The notes under the pieces are model-generated. The model was not told where the DNA came from. It worked only from the letters and a program-made list of their open reading frames with translations, and ran no database searches. 64,000 nt of DNA from the NCBI GenBank assembly GCA_947487165.1, contig CANKWX010000006.1, forward strand, positions 1-64,000, written 5' to 3'. Below are positions 36,627-45,408 of this stretch, piece by piece; the stretch's first letter is position 1; every line of letters starts with the position of its first letter. The DNA comes from Burkholderiales bacterium (lineage in GTDB: Bacteria; Pseudomonadota; Gammaproteobacteria; Burkholderiales; Burkholderiaceae_E). The position numbers were made by a program, and so were the translations under genes.

Positions 36627-36642
36627 TGGCACGGCCTGTGCT
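36627..36642 (+). promoter_or_regulatory. Sigma-54 promoter of PEP-CTERM gene 1
   Basis: TGGCACGGCCTGTGCT matches the sigma-54 consensus TGGCACGNNNNTTGCW at all fixed positions except one (G for the first T of TTGC). GG and GC fall at correct -24/-12 spacing. It lies 47 bp upstream of the ATG at 36690. Confidence 0.8.
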
Positions 36643-36689
36643 AATGAATGCTTGCCCCGCGATTGGCGGGTAAATTTTAAGGAAAAGAA

Positions 36690-37238
36690 ATGTCATTCAC
36701 TTTTGCAAAAACTGCAGCAGCACTCGCTGTCATTGCCGCGTGTTCGAGCGCTGCCCAGGCCGCGCCTCTGAACGGCAGTATTTCATTCATTGGCTTCGCG
36801 TCCCCGAATCCTTCGGTCCTCGTTTGCACCGCATCACCCTGCACGCTTGCAAATTGGACGGGTCTGGATTTCCCCGCTTCCTCACCCAATGCTTTCTATT
36901 CTGCTACGACCGGATCCTTCGCGACTGTCATGGGGGCGTCGGGGCAGGGGACTTTCAGCGACACCACCTTCACTTCGCCCGGCCAGCTCTTTTCTGCGGG
37001 TGGCGTGACGTTCAACTGGACAAGTGTCACCACTAGCGGCGACGGTACGACTTGGGGTGCTACTTTTATTGGCACTGCGACTGCTAGCGGTTACGACGCG
37101 ACTGCCATGAAGCTGTCGTTTTCGAGCCAAGGTGCCGGTACGAGTTGGTCGGCTGAAACTGTTCCTGTCCCGGGTACCATCGCCCTGCTGGGCCTCGGTC
37201 TTGCCGGTCTTGGTCTGACCCGCCGCAAGAGCGCCTGA
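36690..37238 (+). CDS. PEP-CTERM sorting-signal protein 1
   Basis: The 182-residue exported protein has a Sec signal (residues 1-24, cleavage after AAQA), a Ser/Thr/Gly-rich beta-type body and a C-terminal sorting signal: VPVPGT at about 158-163, a hydrophobic span (IALLGLGLAGLGL) and a basic end RRKSA. Exosortase systems cut near this motif and anchor or release the protein outside the cell. The usual motif is PEP; here it is PVP. Two cysteines (Cys46, Cys51) are shared with the paralogue. AAGGA lies before the ATG. Its terminator follows 17 bp downstream. The role is unknown; related proteins contribute to flocs or biofilms. Confidence 0.88.
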   Translation: MSFTFAKTAAALAVIAACSSAAQAAPLNGSISFIGFASPNPSVLVCTASPCTLANWTGLDFPASSPNAFYSATTGSFATVMGASGQGTFSDTTFTSPGQLFSAGGVTFNWTSVTTSGDGTTWGATFIGTATASGYDATAMKLSFSSQGAGTSWSAETVPVPGTIALLGLGLAGLGLTRRKSA

Positions 37239-37255
37239 TCACATCTCGCCCAATG

Positions 37256-37283
37256 AAAAACGGCGCCCTCGGGCGCCGTTTTT
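37256..37283. terminator. Bidirectional Rho-independent terminator between PEP-CTERM gene 1 and glnS
   Basis: AAAAA, stem CGGCGCC, loop CTCG, stem GGCGCCG, then TTTTT. Runs of A and T on both sides let it end both PEP-CTERM gene 1 (plus) and glnS (minus, stop at 37302). Confidence 0.9.
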
Positions 37284-37301
37284 CATTCCCGCAAAGCCCG
37301 C

Positions 37302-39170
37302 CTACTTCCCCGCGCCCCACGAATCCTTCAGTGTCACCGCCCGATTGAATACCGGCCTGTCTGCTCGGTGCTCAACCCGATCCGCCACAAAGTAGCCATG
37401 CCGTTCAAACTGAAACCGGTCCTCCGGTTTTGCCTGCGCCAGCGACGGTTCCAGATAGGCCTGAACCACCTGCAAGGCCTGTGGATTCAGGCAATCCAGC
37501 GGATTTCGCCCGCCCGCATCAGGGGCGGATTCGGTGAAAAGCCGGTCGTAGATCCGCACTTGCGCCGGCAGGCCATGGCGCACCGACACCCAATGGATAT
37601 TGCCCTTGACCTTGTAGAGGTCGGCCCCGGGCGTGCCCGACTTTGAATCCGGGAAATAGTTGGCCAGCACTTTGGTCACCCGGCCGTCGGCATCCGCCTC
37701 GAAGCCGGTGCACTCGATCACGAAGCCGTAGCGCAGTCGCACCCGGTTGCCCGGAAAGAGCCGGAAAAAGCCCTTGGCCGGCTGGGCCATGAAGTCTTCG
37801 CGTTCGATCCAGAGTTCGCGGGTCAGCGGGAAATGCCGCAGGCCGCGCTCGGGCTGGTGCGGATGGACCGGTGCACTGCAGGCTTCTTCCAGCGACTCCG
37901 GGAAATTCACGAGTTCGAGCCTGATCGGATCGAGCACCGCTGCGGCGCGCGCTGCACTTGCATCCAGATCGTCCCGCAGCGCCTGCTCTAGCACCGCGGG
38001 TTCCACCCATTGGCTGGCCTTCGATACGCCGATGCGCTCGCAAAAGAGGCGAATCGACGCCGGCGTATAGCCGCGTCGGCGCAATCCCACCAGCGTCGGC
38101 ATACGCGGATCGTCCCAGCCGACGACCGATTTCGACTGCACCAGTTCCTGCAGCTTGCGCTTGCTGGTGACGGTGAAGGTCATGTTCAGGCGCGCAAACT
38201 CGATCTGCCGGGGCAGCGGTCGCTGAAAGAATCCGCCTTCGGCCACCCGCTCCAGGATCCAGTCGTAAAACGGCCGATGGTCCTCGAATTCGAGCGTGCA
38301 CAGCGAATGGGTGATGTTCTCGAGCGCGTCCGACAGCGGGTGCGCATAGTCGTACATCGGATAGATCGACCAGGCGTCGCCGGTGCGATGGTGATGGGCA
38401 TGCCGGATCCGATACAGGATCGGGTCGCGCAGATTGATATTGGGCGAGCCCATGTCGATGCGAGCCCGCAGCACATGCGAGCCCTCGGGCTGGCTGCCGG
38501 CGCGCATCTCGCGCAGCAGCGCGAGGCTCTCGTCGGCGGGCCGATCGCGAAATGGCGAGTTGGTGCCCGCTTCGGTCAGGGTGCCGCGGCGCTCGCGGAT
38601 CTGATCGGCAGTCTGCGAGTCGACATAGGCATGACCCGACTGCACCAGGTATTCGGCAAAGCGGTAGAAGTGCTCGAAGTAGTCGCTTGCGTAATAGAGA
38701 TTGGACTCTGGCGTGGTGCCGACCGGTGCGGCGTCCCAGCCGAAACCGAGCCATTTCACGGTCTCAAGGATCGAATCAACGTACTCCTGGTCTTCCTTGA
38801 CCGGGTTGGTGTCGTCAAAGCGCATGTGGCAGCGCCCGGCGTAGTCGATTGCGAGTCCGAAGTTCAGGCAGATCGATTTGGCATGGCCGATATGCAGATA
38901 GCCGTTGGGCTCGGGCGGAAACCGCGTGCGGATCTTCGCCGGATCGATCGCACCATTGGCATGTTGGTCTGCAGTCGTGGGATGGCCGGCCCAGCGGCGT
39001 TGGGCATAGGTGCCGGCGGCCAGATCACTGTCGATCGCCTGCCGGATGAAGTTGCTGGTGCGCGCAGCGCCCTCGGCGTCGGATGAGGCGCCGGGCGAGT
39101 CTTTTGAGGATGTTTTGGGCGATGTAGACACAGGGGAAGGGGGGCGTCGCGTGGGGTGAAAGGGGTGCAA
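37302..39170 (-). CDS. glnS: Glutaminyl-tRNA synthetase
   Basis: GlnRS charges tRNA-Gln. The class I signatures are PPEPNGYLHIGHAKS (HIGH at about residues 93-96) and VTSKRKL (KMSKS equivalent). The body shows FDDTNPVKEDQEYVDSI and the C-terminal anticodon-binding beta-barrels (FFRLFPGNRVRLRYGFVI). The 622-residue reading from TTG 39170 includes about 35 extra N-terminal residues; GTG 39131 is an alternative. A loop around residues 60-80 (HPTTADQHANGAID) is longer than in E. coli. It is embedded between two paralogous PEP-CTERM genes on the other strand. Confidence 0.95.
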   Translation of the reverse strand: MHPFHPTRRPPSPVSTSPKTSSKDSPGASSDAEGAARTSNFIRQAIDSDLAAGTYAQRRWAGHPTTADQHANGAIDPAKIRTRFPPEPNGYLHIGHAKSICLNFGLAIDYAGRCHMRFDDTNPVKEDQEYVDSILETVKWLGFGWDAAPVGTTPESNLYYASDYFEHFYRFAEYLVQSGHAYVDSQTADQIRERRGTLTEAGTNSPFRDRPADESLALLREMRAGSQPEGSHVLRARIDMGSPNINLRDPILYRIRHAHHHRTGDAWSIYPMYDYAHPLSDALENITHSLCTLEFEDHRPFYDWILERVAEGGFFQRPLPRQIEFARLNMTFTVTSKRKLQELVQSKSVVGWDDPRMPTLVGLRRRGYTPASIRLFCERIGVSKASQWVEPAVLEQALRDDLDASAARAAAVLDPIRLELVNFPESLEEACSAPVHPHQPERGLRHFPLTRELWIEREDFMAQPAKGFFRLFPGNRVRLRYGFVIECTGFEADADGRVTKVLANYFPDSKSGTPGADLYKVKGNIHWVSVRHGLPAQVRIYDRLFTESAPDAGGRNPLDCLNPQALQVVQAYLEPSLAQAKPEDRFQFERHGYFVADRVEHRADRPVFNRAVTLKDSWGAGK

Positions 39171-39273
39171 ACCGGCGAACGAACGGCCTGTCTGGAGGCT
39201 GAAGACCGCCGTTGCCCTGATTGTAACGGTGTCGGCGCCATTGCCGCTTGAAGGCGGAAAACGCGGACGAAGT

Positions 39274-39289
39274 GTCGGCTGGCTTTACA
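39274..39289 (+). promoter_or_regulatory. Candidate activator (enhancer) site, PEP-CTERM gene 2
   Basis: GTCGGCTGGCTTTACA is the counterpart of the 16-bp element at 36549 (13 of 16 identical). It starts 80 bp upstream of the sigma-54 element and 48 bp upstream of the IHF-like site (78 and 47 bp in gene 1). Confidence 0.5.
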
Positions 39290-39321
39290 CAGGTCGAGGC
39301 TTGGCCGGGGGGCGATGTTTC

Positions 39322-39334
39322 TAAGTGGCTGATT
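39322..39334 (-). promoter_or_regulatory. IHF-like site, PEP-CTERM gene 2
   Basis: TAAGTGGCTGATT matches the reverse IHF consensus YAANNNNTTGATW with one mismatch (C for the first T of TTGAT). It begins 32 bp upstream of the sigma-54 element, against 31 bp in gene 1. Confidence 0.4.
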
Positions 39335-39353
39335 TTGTGATTTATGTCACGGC

Positions 39354-39369
39354 TGGCACTGCGTTTGCT
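39354..39369 (+). promoter_or_regulatory. Sigma-54 promoter of PEP-CTERM gene 2
   Basis: TGGCACTGCGTTTGCT fits the sigma-54 consensus TGGCACGNNNNTTGCW with a single mismatch (T for G at position 7). It starts 58 bp upstream of the ATG at 39412; gene 1 has 63 bp. Confidence 0.82.
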
Positions 39370-39411
39370 CTGAGCGGACAGGCTTCTCGAAAAACTCAAA
39401 CGGAGTATCAA

Positions 39412-39966
39412 ATGTTCAATCAAGGAATTCTGTCACGTTCGATCGCAGCGATTGGCCTGTCGCTTGCTGCGATGTCGGTTGCGCAAGCCGCCCCCATTTC
39501 CGGTTCGGCGTCCTTTACCGGCTTTGCGACCCCGAATCCTACGGTCCTGACCTGCACCGCAACCCCCTGCTTGGTTACCAACTGGACGGGTCTGGATTTC
39601 CCCTCAACCAACCCTAATGCTTTTTACTCCGGTACAACTGGATCATTTCTGTCGATCATGGGCGCCTCTGGAACAGCGACCTTTTCTGACACCAGCTTCG
39701 CTGCGCCTGGCCAACTCTTCACCGGTGGTGGCGTGACCTTCACATGGACGACTGTCTCCAAGTCCTACGACGGAACGACCTGGGGTGCTGTGTTTTCGGG
39801 CACTGCGACCGCTGCAGGCTACGATGCGACGATGATGAAGCTGTCGTTCTCGAGCCAGGGCGCAGGCACCAGCTGGTCGGCTGAAACGATCCCGGTTCCC
39901 GGCACCATCGCCCTTCTGGGCCTCGGTCTGGCTGGTCTGGGTCTGATCCGCACCCGCCGCGCCTGA
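39412..39966 (+). CDS. PEP-CTERM sorting-signal protein 2 (paralogue)
   Basis: The 184-residue protein is a clear paralogue of the one at 36690, sharing NWTGLDFP, PNAFYS, DGTTWGA, MKLSFSSQGAGTSWSAET and the sorting tail. A signal peptide covers residues 1-26 (cleavage after VAQA). The C-terminal signal is IPVPGT (about 160-165), hydrophobic IALLGLGLAGLGL and basic RTRRA. Cys48 and Cys53 match Cys46 and Cys51 of the paralogue and could form a disulfide. GGAG precedes the ATG by 8 bp. A longer GTG-started frame from 39325 runs through the sigma-54 promoter and is rejected. A strong terminator follows. Confidence 0.88.
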   Translation: MFNQGILSRSIAAIGLSLAAMSVAQAAPISGSASFTGFATPNPTVLTCTATPCLVTNWTGLDFPSTNPNAFYSGTTGSFLSIMGASGTATFSDTSFAAPGQLFTGGGVTFTWTTVSKSYDGTTWGAVFSGTATAAGYDATMMKLSFSSQGAGTSWSAETIPVPGTIALLGLGLAGLGLIRTRRA

Positions 39967-39986
39967 TTCACTCAGCGCAGCAAACG

Positions 39987-40012
39987 AAAAAGCCCGCTTC
40001 GGCGGGCTTTTT
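39987..40012. terminator. Bidirectional Rho-independent terminator after PEP-CTERM gene 2
   Basis: AAAAA, stem GCCCGC, loop TTCG, stem GCGGGC, then TTTTT. It ends PEP-CTERM gene 2 and, on the other strand, could end the FKBP gene (stop at 40056). Confidence 0.9.
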
Positions 40013-40055
40013 CTTTACCTGAACCGCGCTTCGAAACCCGAAGCGCCTGACCCGC

Positions 40056-40409
40056 TCAAACCCCCAGCAGGTCCACCTCGAACAACAGAGTCGCGTTCGG
40101 CGGGATCACGCCCCCGGCACCGCGTGCGCCATAGCCGAGATCGGCCGGGATGATCAGGCGACGGGTGCCGCCCACGCGCATGCCCTGTACGCCTTCGTCC
40201 CAGCCGCTGATGACCTGCCGCGCGCCGAGGCCGAATTCAAACGGTGATCCACGGTCCTTACTCGAGTCGAACTTGCGGCCGGGGGCGCCGTCGACATACA
40301 GCCAGCCGGTGTAGTGGACCTGCGCGGAACAGCCGGCAGTGGCTAGCGCGCCGTCGCCGACGACGACATCTTCAATCTGCAGACCCGAAGGGGTGGTGGT
40401 GTAGGCCAT
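40056..40409 (-). CDS. FKBP-type peptidyl-prolyl cis-trans isomerase
   Basis: The 117-residue single-domain FKBP catalyses proline isomerisation in folding. It shows VHYTGWLYVDGAPGRKFDSS, SPFEFGLGARQVISGWDEGVQGM and GGVIPPNATLLFEVDLL, the complete FKBP signature. There is no signal peptide, so it is cytoplasmic. ATG 40409 has GGAG about 10 bp upstream; an in-frame ATG at 40448 is less likely. Confidence 0.95.
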   Translation of the reverse strand: MAYTTTPSGLQIEDVVVGDGALATAGCSAQVHYTGWLYVDGAPGRKFDSSKDRGSPFEFGLGARQVISGWDEGVQGMRVGGTRRLIIPADLGYGARGAGGVIPPNATLLFEVDLLGV

Positions 40410-40501
40410 TTTCTGGGGCTCCTGTGGTTGGCGCGCGCACGATATCACGCTTGCTGCGCGCAGCGTCTGATGGAGTCTGTGCGTGCAACCGTCGGCAACG
40501 G

Positions 40502-40912
40502 TCAGCGCGGCTGGGCGTTCTCGTAGCGCTCGCGCAGTTCGGTCAGTTCGGTCAGTACTGCCAGTGGAAAGCCCTGGCGTCCGGTGCGTGTCTCGAAAGT
40601 CAGGCTGTCAAAAACCTGGCGCATGGCTTGCGGGCTCGACCAGTTGGCGACAAATCTTTCGATCAGATGGGGGAAGTCGCGAGCGGTATGCTCGAGAAGC
40701 TTGGCCGGCAGCATGTCGAGCAGCGCCTGGGCGTCTCGCGACAGTTCCTTGCGTCCAGATCCCGGATTGCGAAGCTCAACCCAGCGAGCGTCAAGCTGCG
40801 CATCAGGTTTCGGGTAGTAAACCTTGACTTCAGGTGCGCTGATACGCAGGGCGCGATCGCCTTTGCCGTTGTCCGCCTCTGAAGCCCATCGCCTGAAAGG
40901 ATTGAAGCCCAT
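40502..40912 (-). CDS. Conserved-looking hypothetical protein
   Basis: I do not recognise this 136-residue protein. It begins MGFNPFRRW, is charged and helical, and ends with a Leu/Glu-rich helix (FPLAVLTELTELRERYENAQPR). The segments ELRNPGSGRKELSRDAQALLDMLPAKLLEHTARDFPHLIERF and FVANWSSP suggest a compact cytoplasmic helical protein. It is divergent from aroA with 115 bp between. ATG 40912 is preferred to 40996, which would add 28 residues overlapping the aroA upstream region. Confidence 0.65.
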   Translation of the reverse strand: MGFNPFRRWASEADNGKGDRALRISAPEVKVYYPKPDAQLDARWVELRNPGSGRKELSRDAQALLDMLPAKLLEHTARDFPHLIERFVANWSSPQAMRQVFDSLTFETRTGRQGFPLAVLTELTELRERYENAQPR

Positions 40913-41027
40913 CCGTACCGCCCTTATCCGCGCTGCCCGCCCTGCTGACTGTGCTGCACCGTGGATACAATCCCCCGCCCAAGCAATCATTCCCAATTTG
41001 GCTTCTACTGCCCAGGAATCCTGTCAC

Positions 41028-42350
41028 ATGACTGACCACTTCATCGCCCGACCCGCTGCCGTTCTGAGGGGCTCGATCAGGGTGCCCGGTGACAAGTCGA
41101 TCTCCCATCGATCGATCATGCTGGGAGCGATTGCCGACGGCACCACCCGGATTGAAGGATTCCTTGAGGGGGCGGATGCAATTTCAACAATGAATGTATT
41201 CCGCGCACTAGGGGTCGCTATTGATGGCCCGCTCGATGGTCGGGTTTCGGTGACCGGTGTCGGGCTGCACGGTCTGAAGCAGGCTGCATCAGATCTCGAC
41301 TGCGGCAATTCCGGCACGTCGATGCGTCTGCTCTGTGGTTTGCTGGCCGGCCAGGACTTCGATTCCTGTCTGGTCGGCGACGAGAGTTTGTCCAGGCGCC
41401 CGATGAAGCGCGTCACCGATCCACTCGCCGCCATGGGCGCGAGCATCGGCTCTCTCGAGGGCCGGCCGCCCTTGCGGATCAGCGCCTCCAGCAAGCCCTT
41501 GAAGGCCATCGACTATGTCATGCCGATCGCCAGCGCTCAGGTGAAGTCGTCGCTGATGCTCGCCGGGCTGTATGCCGAGGGCACCACCCGCGTGACCGAG
41601 CCGGCGCCCACCCGGGATCACACCGAGCGCATGCTGACCGCCTTCGGCGTGACGGTCGAGGTCAATGGGCCGGTCATCAGCCTGAAGGGAGGCCAGCGCC
41701 TCAAGGCCACCCATATCGACGTGCCGGCCGACATCTCCTCGGCGGCCTTCTTCTTGGTGGCGGGTGCGATCGCCCGCGATGCCGATCTCCTGATCCGCCA
41801 TGTCGGCGTCAACCCGACCCGCACCGGTGTGATCGATATTCTTCGGCTGATGGGCGCCGATCTGACGCTCGAGAACTCACGCATCGTCGGCGGCGAACCG
41901 GTAGCCGATCTGCGCATCCGCTCCTCTGTGCTGCGGGGCATCGATGTGCCGCCCGAGCTGGTGCCGCTGGCAATCGACGAATTTCCGGTGCTCTTTGTGG
42001 CGGCTGCCTGTGCAAATGGACGCACTTTGGTCACCGGCGCCGAAGAGTTGCGGGTCAAAGAATCCGACCGGATCGCGGTGATGGCCGAAGGCCTGGCTCG
42101 GCTGGGTATCGAGGCCACCCCTACGCCGGACGGCATCATCATCGAAGGTCGCGGCAATCAGCCGGCAGTGTTCTCTGGGGGTGAGGTCGATTCGCATGGC
42201 GATCATCGTCCGGCGATGGCCTTTGCGGTTGCCTCGCTGCGTGCCGCCGGCCCGATCACGATTCGCGATACTGTCAACGTGGGGACATCCTTCCCTAATT
42301 TCGTTCAACTTGCCGCAACAGTTGGTATTGATCTTGAACAACGCGACTGA
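41028..42350 (+). CDS. aroA: 3-Phosphoshikimate 1-carboxyvinyltransferase (EPSP synthase)
   Basis: AroA transfers enolpyruvate from PEP to shikimate-3-phosphate in aromatic amino acid synthesis. The 440-residue protein shows [17 protein letters not shown] at the N-terminus, [19 protein letters not shown] and [20 protein letters not shown]. The G-N-S-G-T-S form of the active-site loop and the S-L-S-R-R-P-M segment place it among EPSP synthases of the class II-like type, which tend to be less inhibited by glyphosate than the E. coli type; this is an inference from motif appearance. It is followed immediately by cmk. Confidence 0.94.
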   Translation: MTDHFIARPAAVLRGSIRVPGDKSISHRSIMLGAIADGTTRIEGFLEGADAISTMNVFRALGVAIDGPLDGRVSVTGVGLHGLKQAASDLDCGNSGTSMRLLCGLLAGQDFDSCLVGDESLSRRPMKRVTDPLAAMGASIGSLEGRPPLRISASSKPLKAIDYVMPIASAQVKSSLMLAGLYAEGTTRVTEPAPTRDHTERMLTAFGVTVEVNGPVISLKGGQRLKATHIDVPADISSAAFFLVAGAIARDADLLIRHVGVNPTRTGVIDILRLMGADLTLENSRIVGGEPVADLRIRSSVLRGIDVPPELVPLAIDEFPVLFVAAACANGRTLVTGAEELRVKESDRIAVMAEGLARLGIEATPTPDGIIIEGRGNQPAVFSGGEVDSHGDHRPAMAFAVASLRAAGPITIRDTVNVGTSFPNFVQLAATVGIDLEQRD

Positions 42351-42354
42351 CGAG

Positions 42355-43065
42355 GTGTCGTTCGAGCGGGGCAAAGACCATGCGTCGCTGGCGGCGCTCG
42401 ATGCCCGTCAAGCCCTGGTGCTGACCATCGACGGCCCAACCGCCTCTGGCAAGGGCACGATTGCCCAACGGGTGGCGCAAGTGCTCGGGTTCCACTATCT
42501 GGACAGCGGGGCGCTTTACCGCGTGACCGCGCTGGCGGCGACTCGCGCCGGCGTAAACCTCGACGACGCCGCCGCGATCGCCGCCATCGGTGCGCACCTG
42601 CCGGTTCGCTTTGAATCGGATGGGCGCGTCCTGCTGGCAGGTGATGATGTCAGCGATGTAATCCGCACCGAGCAGGCCGGCCAGAACGCCTCGAGAGTGG
42701 CAGTTCATCCTGCCTTGCGCGACGCGCTGCTGGCGCTGCAAAGGGGCTTTCAGCACGCGCCGGGTCTGGTCGCCGACGGGCGCGACATGGGCACGGTCGT
42801 GTTTCCGCAGGCGGCGCTCAAGGTCTTTCTGACCGCCACCCCCGAGTCCCGAGCCGATCGCCGGTATAAGCAGTTGATCGAAAAGGGTATTTCTGCTAAT
42901 CTCATGGCCCTTTTGCAGGATCTGCAGCAGCGTGATGCGCGCGACCAGTCGCGCGCGGTTGCACCGCTCAAGCCTGCGCAGGGCGCGTACGTGCTCGATT
43001 CAACCAGCCTCGATGTCGACCAGACGGTCGAACAGGTCCTGAATCGCTGGGCGGCGCGCAGGTAG
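42355..43065 (+). CDS. cmk: Cytidylate kinase
   Basis: Cmk phosphorylates CMP and dCMP. The 236-residue product has the P-loop [12 protein letters not shown] (about residues 24-35), LDSGALYR and [13 protein letters not shown]. The start is uncertain: GTG 42355, four bases after the aroA stop, or TTG 42334 overlapping aroA. The order aroA-cmk-rpsA-ihfB is widespread in proteobacteria. Confidence 0.93.
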   Translation: MSFERGKDHASLAALDARQALVLTIDGPTASGKGTIAQRVAQVLGFHYLDSGALYRVTALAATRAGVNLDDAAAIAAIGAHLPVRFESDGRVLLAGDDVSDVIRTEQAGQNASRVAVHPALRDALLALQRGFQHAPGLVADGRDMGTVVFPQAALKVFLTATPESRADRRYKQLIEKGISANLMALLQDLQQRDARDQSRAVAPLKPAQGAYVLDSTSLDVDQTVEQVLNRWAARR

Positions 43066-43200
43066 CGATCGTCGCGTCGTCTGGGTCCGTGCCCGGTTGT
43101 CGCCCGCTCGCATTGTCATCAACACCGCCAGATACCGGGGCCTGCTGTCTGTTTGCCGGCAGCCCTTGTGATCAGGCGAGATCCACACTGGAAGTCAATT

Positions 43201-44910
43201 TTGAACACAGTTGCCATCCCTGAAACCGAAAGTTTTGCGGCCCTCTTCGAGGAGTCGCTGTCCAAACAGGAAATGCGCCAGGGCGAGGTCATCACCGCCG
43301 AAGTCGTGCGCATCGATCACAACTTCGTGGTCGTCAATGCCAGCCTGAAATCAGAAAGCTTCATCCCGATCGAAGAATTCCACGATGACCGCGGTCAGCT
43401 CGATGTCAACATCGGCGACTTCGTCTCGGTGGCGATCGATTCGCTTGAAAACGGCTACGGCGAAACCCGCCTGTCGCGCGATCGCGCCAAGCGCCTCGCC
43501 GCCTGGGTCAATCTCGAGCGCGCGCTCGACGACGGCGAACTGGTGAGCGGCACCATCACCGGCAAGGTCAAAGGTGGCCTCACGGTTATGACCAACGGTA
43601 TCCGCGCCTTCCTGCCGGGCTCGCTGATCGACATGCGTCCGGTGAAAGACACCACGCCCTTCGAGGGCAAGACCATGGACTTCAAGGTCATCAAGCTCGA
43701 TCGCAAGCGCAACAACGTTGTGCTGTCGCGTCGTGCGGTGATCGAACTGTCGCAGGGCGAAGAGCGCGCAAAGCTGCTCGAGACGCTGGCCGAAGGTTCG
43801 ATCGTCAAGGGCACGGTCAAGAACATCACCGACTACGGCGCCTTCATCGACCTCGGTGGCATCGACGGTCTGCTGCACATCACCGATATGGCCTGGCGCC
43901 GCGTGCGTCACCCCTCCGAGGTGCTCTCGGTCGGCCAGGAAGTCACCGCCAAGGTCCTCAAGTTCGATCAGGAAAAGAACCGCGTCTCGCTCGGCGTCAA
44001 GCAGCTCGGCGACGATCCGTGGGTCGGCATTTCGCGCCGCTACCCCACCGGCACGCGCATGTTCGGCAAGGTCACCAACATCACCGACTACGGCTCCTTC
44101 GTCGAGATCGAGCCGGGCATCGAGGGTCTGGTGCACGTGTCCGAAATGGACTGGACCAACAAGAACGTCAACCCGGGCAAGGTGGTGGCGCTCGGTGACG
44201 AGGTCGAAGTCATGGTGCTCGAGATCGACGAAGAACGTCGTCGCATTTCGCTCGGCATGAAGCAGTGCAAAGCCAACCCGTGGCAGGAGTTCGCCGACAA
44301 CCATCGCAAGGGCGACAAGGTTCAGGGCTCGATCAAGTCGATCACCGACTTTGGCGTGTTCCTGGGTCTGCCCGGTGGCATCGACGGCCTGGTCCATCTG
44401 TCTGACCTGTCCTGGAACAAGACCGGCGAAGAAGCCGTTCGCGATTTCAAGAAGGGCGACGATGTGGGCGCGGTGGTGCTGGCGATCGATGTCGAGCGCG
44501 AGCGCATTTCACTGGGTATCAAGCAGCTCGACGGCGATCCGTTTACCAACTACGCGGCCGAGCATGAGAAGGGCGCAGTGGTCACCGGCACCGTCAGGAA
44601 TGTCGATGCCAAGGGTGCGGTGGTCGACATCGGCGGCGATATCGAAGCCTATCTGCGTGCTTCCGAGATTTCGCGCGATCGCGTCGAAGATGCCCGCAAT
44701 CACCTGAAGGAAGGCGATACCGTCGAGGCCATGATCATCAACGTCGATCGCAAGGCGCGTTCGATCAGTCTGTCGATCAAGGCCAAAGACAATGTCGAGA
44801 CTGCCGAAACCATTCAGCGCATGCAGGCTGAATCGGGTGCCGCCACCGGCACCACCAACCTTGGCGCGCTGCTGCGGGCCAAGCTGACCAGCGGCGACGA
44901 CAAGTCCTGA
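43201..44910 (+). CDS. rpsA: 30S ribosomal protein S1
   Basis: S1 binds mRNA on the small subunit. The 569-residue protein contains six S1 RNA-binding repeats, for example [46 protein letters not shown] and [28 protein letters not shown]. It begins TTG 43201 ([19 protein letters not shown]), with GGAAG 9 bp upstream; the N-terminal residues fit family members. The segment 43066-43200 upstream is non-coding and may hold its own leader. A strong hairpin follows the stop. Confidence 0.96.
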   Translation: MNTVAIPETESFAALFEESLSKQEMRQGEVITAEVVRIDHNFVVVNASLKSESFIPIEEFHDDRGQLDVNIGDFVSVAIDSLENGYGETRLSRDRAKRLAAWVNLERALDDGELVSGTITGKVKGGLTVMTNGIRAFLPGSLIDMRPVKDTTPFEGKTMDFKVIKLDRKRNNVVLSRRAVIELSQGEERAKLLETLAEGSIVKGTVKNITDYGAFIDLGGIDGLLHITDMAWRRVRHPSEVLSVGQEVTAKVLKFDQEKNRVSLGVKQLGDDPWVGISRRYPTGTRMFGKVTNITDYGSFVEIEPGIEGLVHVSEMDWTNKNVNPGKVVALGDEVEVMVLEIDEERRRISLGMKQCKANPWQEFADNHRKGDKVQGSIKSITDFGVFLGLPGGIDGLVHLSDLSWNKTGEEAVRDFKKGDDVGAVVLAIDVERERISLGIKQLDGDPFTNYAAEHEKGAVVTGTVRNVDAKGAVVDIGGDIEAYLRASEISRDRVEDARNHLKEGDTVEAMIINVDRKARSISLSIKAKDNVETAETIQRMQAESGAATGTTNLGALLRAKLTSGDDKS

Positions 44911-44915
44911 TCAGG

Positions 44916-44947
44916 CCGGGCCGCCCTCGCTGGTGAGGGCGGCCCGG
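44916..44947 (+). terminator. Long GC-rich hairpin between rpsA and ihfB
   Basis: CCGGGCCGCCCTC pairs perfectly with GAGGGCGGCCCGG (13 bp) around loop GCTGGT, starting 5 bp after the rpsA stop. There is no T-run, so it could be an attenuating or mRNA-protecting hairpin that sets S1 and IHF levels apart instead of a simple terminator. Confidence 0.5.
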
Positions 44948-45026
44948 GTGCACCAACCGATCCGACCGACTCGCGATGAAGATGCCACCGATACTGGATC
45001 TCGACGATCAACTGTCCCCCGGGACA

Positions 45027-45329
45027 ATGACCAAGTCGGAACTCATCGCCAGATTGGCTGAGCGTTATCCGCAACTTGTGGCCAAAGACGCCGAGTTCGC
45101 GGTCAAGACCATCCTTGATGCCATGGCCCGCACGCTGGCCGATGGGCATCGCATCGAAATCCGCGGTTTTGGCAGTTTTGCGCTGTCGCATCGACCACCG
45201 CGTGTAGGCCGCAACCCCAAGTCGGGTGCGCGGGTCGACGTGCCCGAAAAGCGCGTGCCGCATTTCAAGCCCGGCAAGGACCTTCGCGAGCGGGTCGACA
45301 TCCGCGCCCGTACCGACGGCGAGTCCTGA
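45027..45329 (+). CDS. ihfB: Integration host factor subunit beta
   Basis: IHF-beta pairs with IHF-alpha to bend DNA at specific sites. The 100-residue protein starts [17 protein letters not shown] and shows the family signature [24 protein letters not shown] with the DNA-intercalating proline region, ending [13 protein letters not shown] 45027 is used; an in-frame ATG at 44976 would add 17 residues unlike the family. IHF is likely used at the sigma-54 promoters of this window. Confidence 0.95.
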   Translation: MTKSELIARLAERYPQLVAKDAEFAVKTILDAMARTLADGHRIEIRGFGSFALSHRPPRVGRNPKSGARVDVPEKRVPHFKPGKDLRERVDIRARTDGES

Positions 45330-45408
45330 TGCGCTTGCGGCGACCCACATTGCGGCATGGCCGCCGTCATTGGCCCAACGAGTCGTTCGGGCACTTGAAG
45401 GACCGGGC

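Noticed and set aside
39325-39411. A 29-residue N-terminal extension of PEP-CTERM protein 2 from GTG 39325
   Set aside because: It would read through the sigma-54 promoter and push the signal peptide inside the protein; ATG 39412 has a ribosome site and a proper signal peptide.
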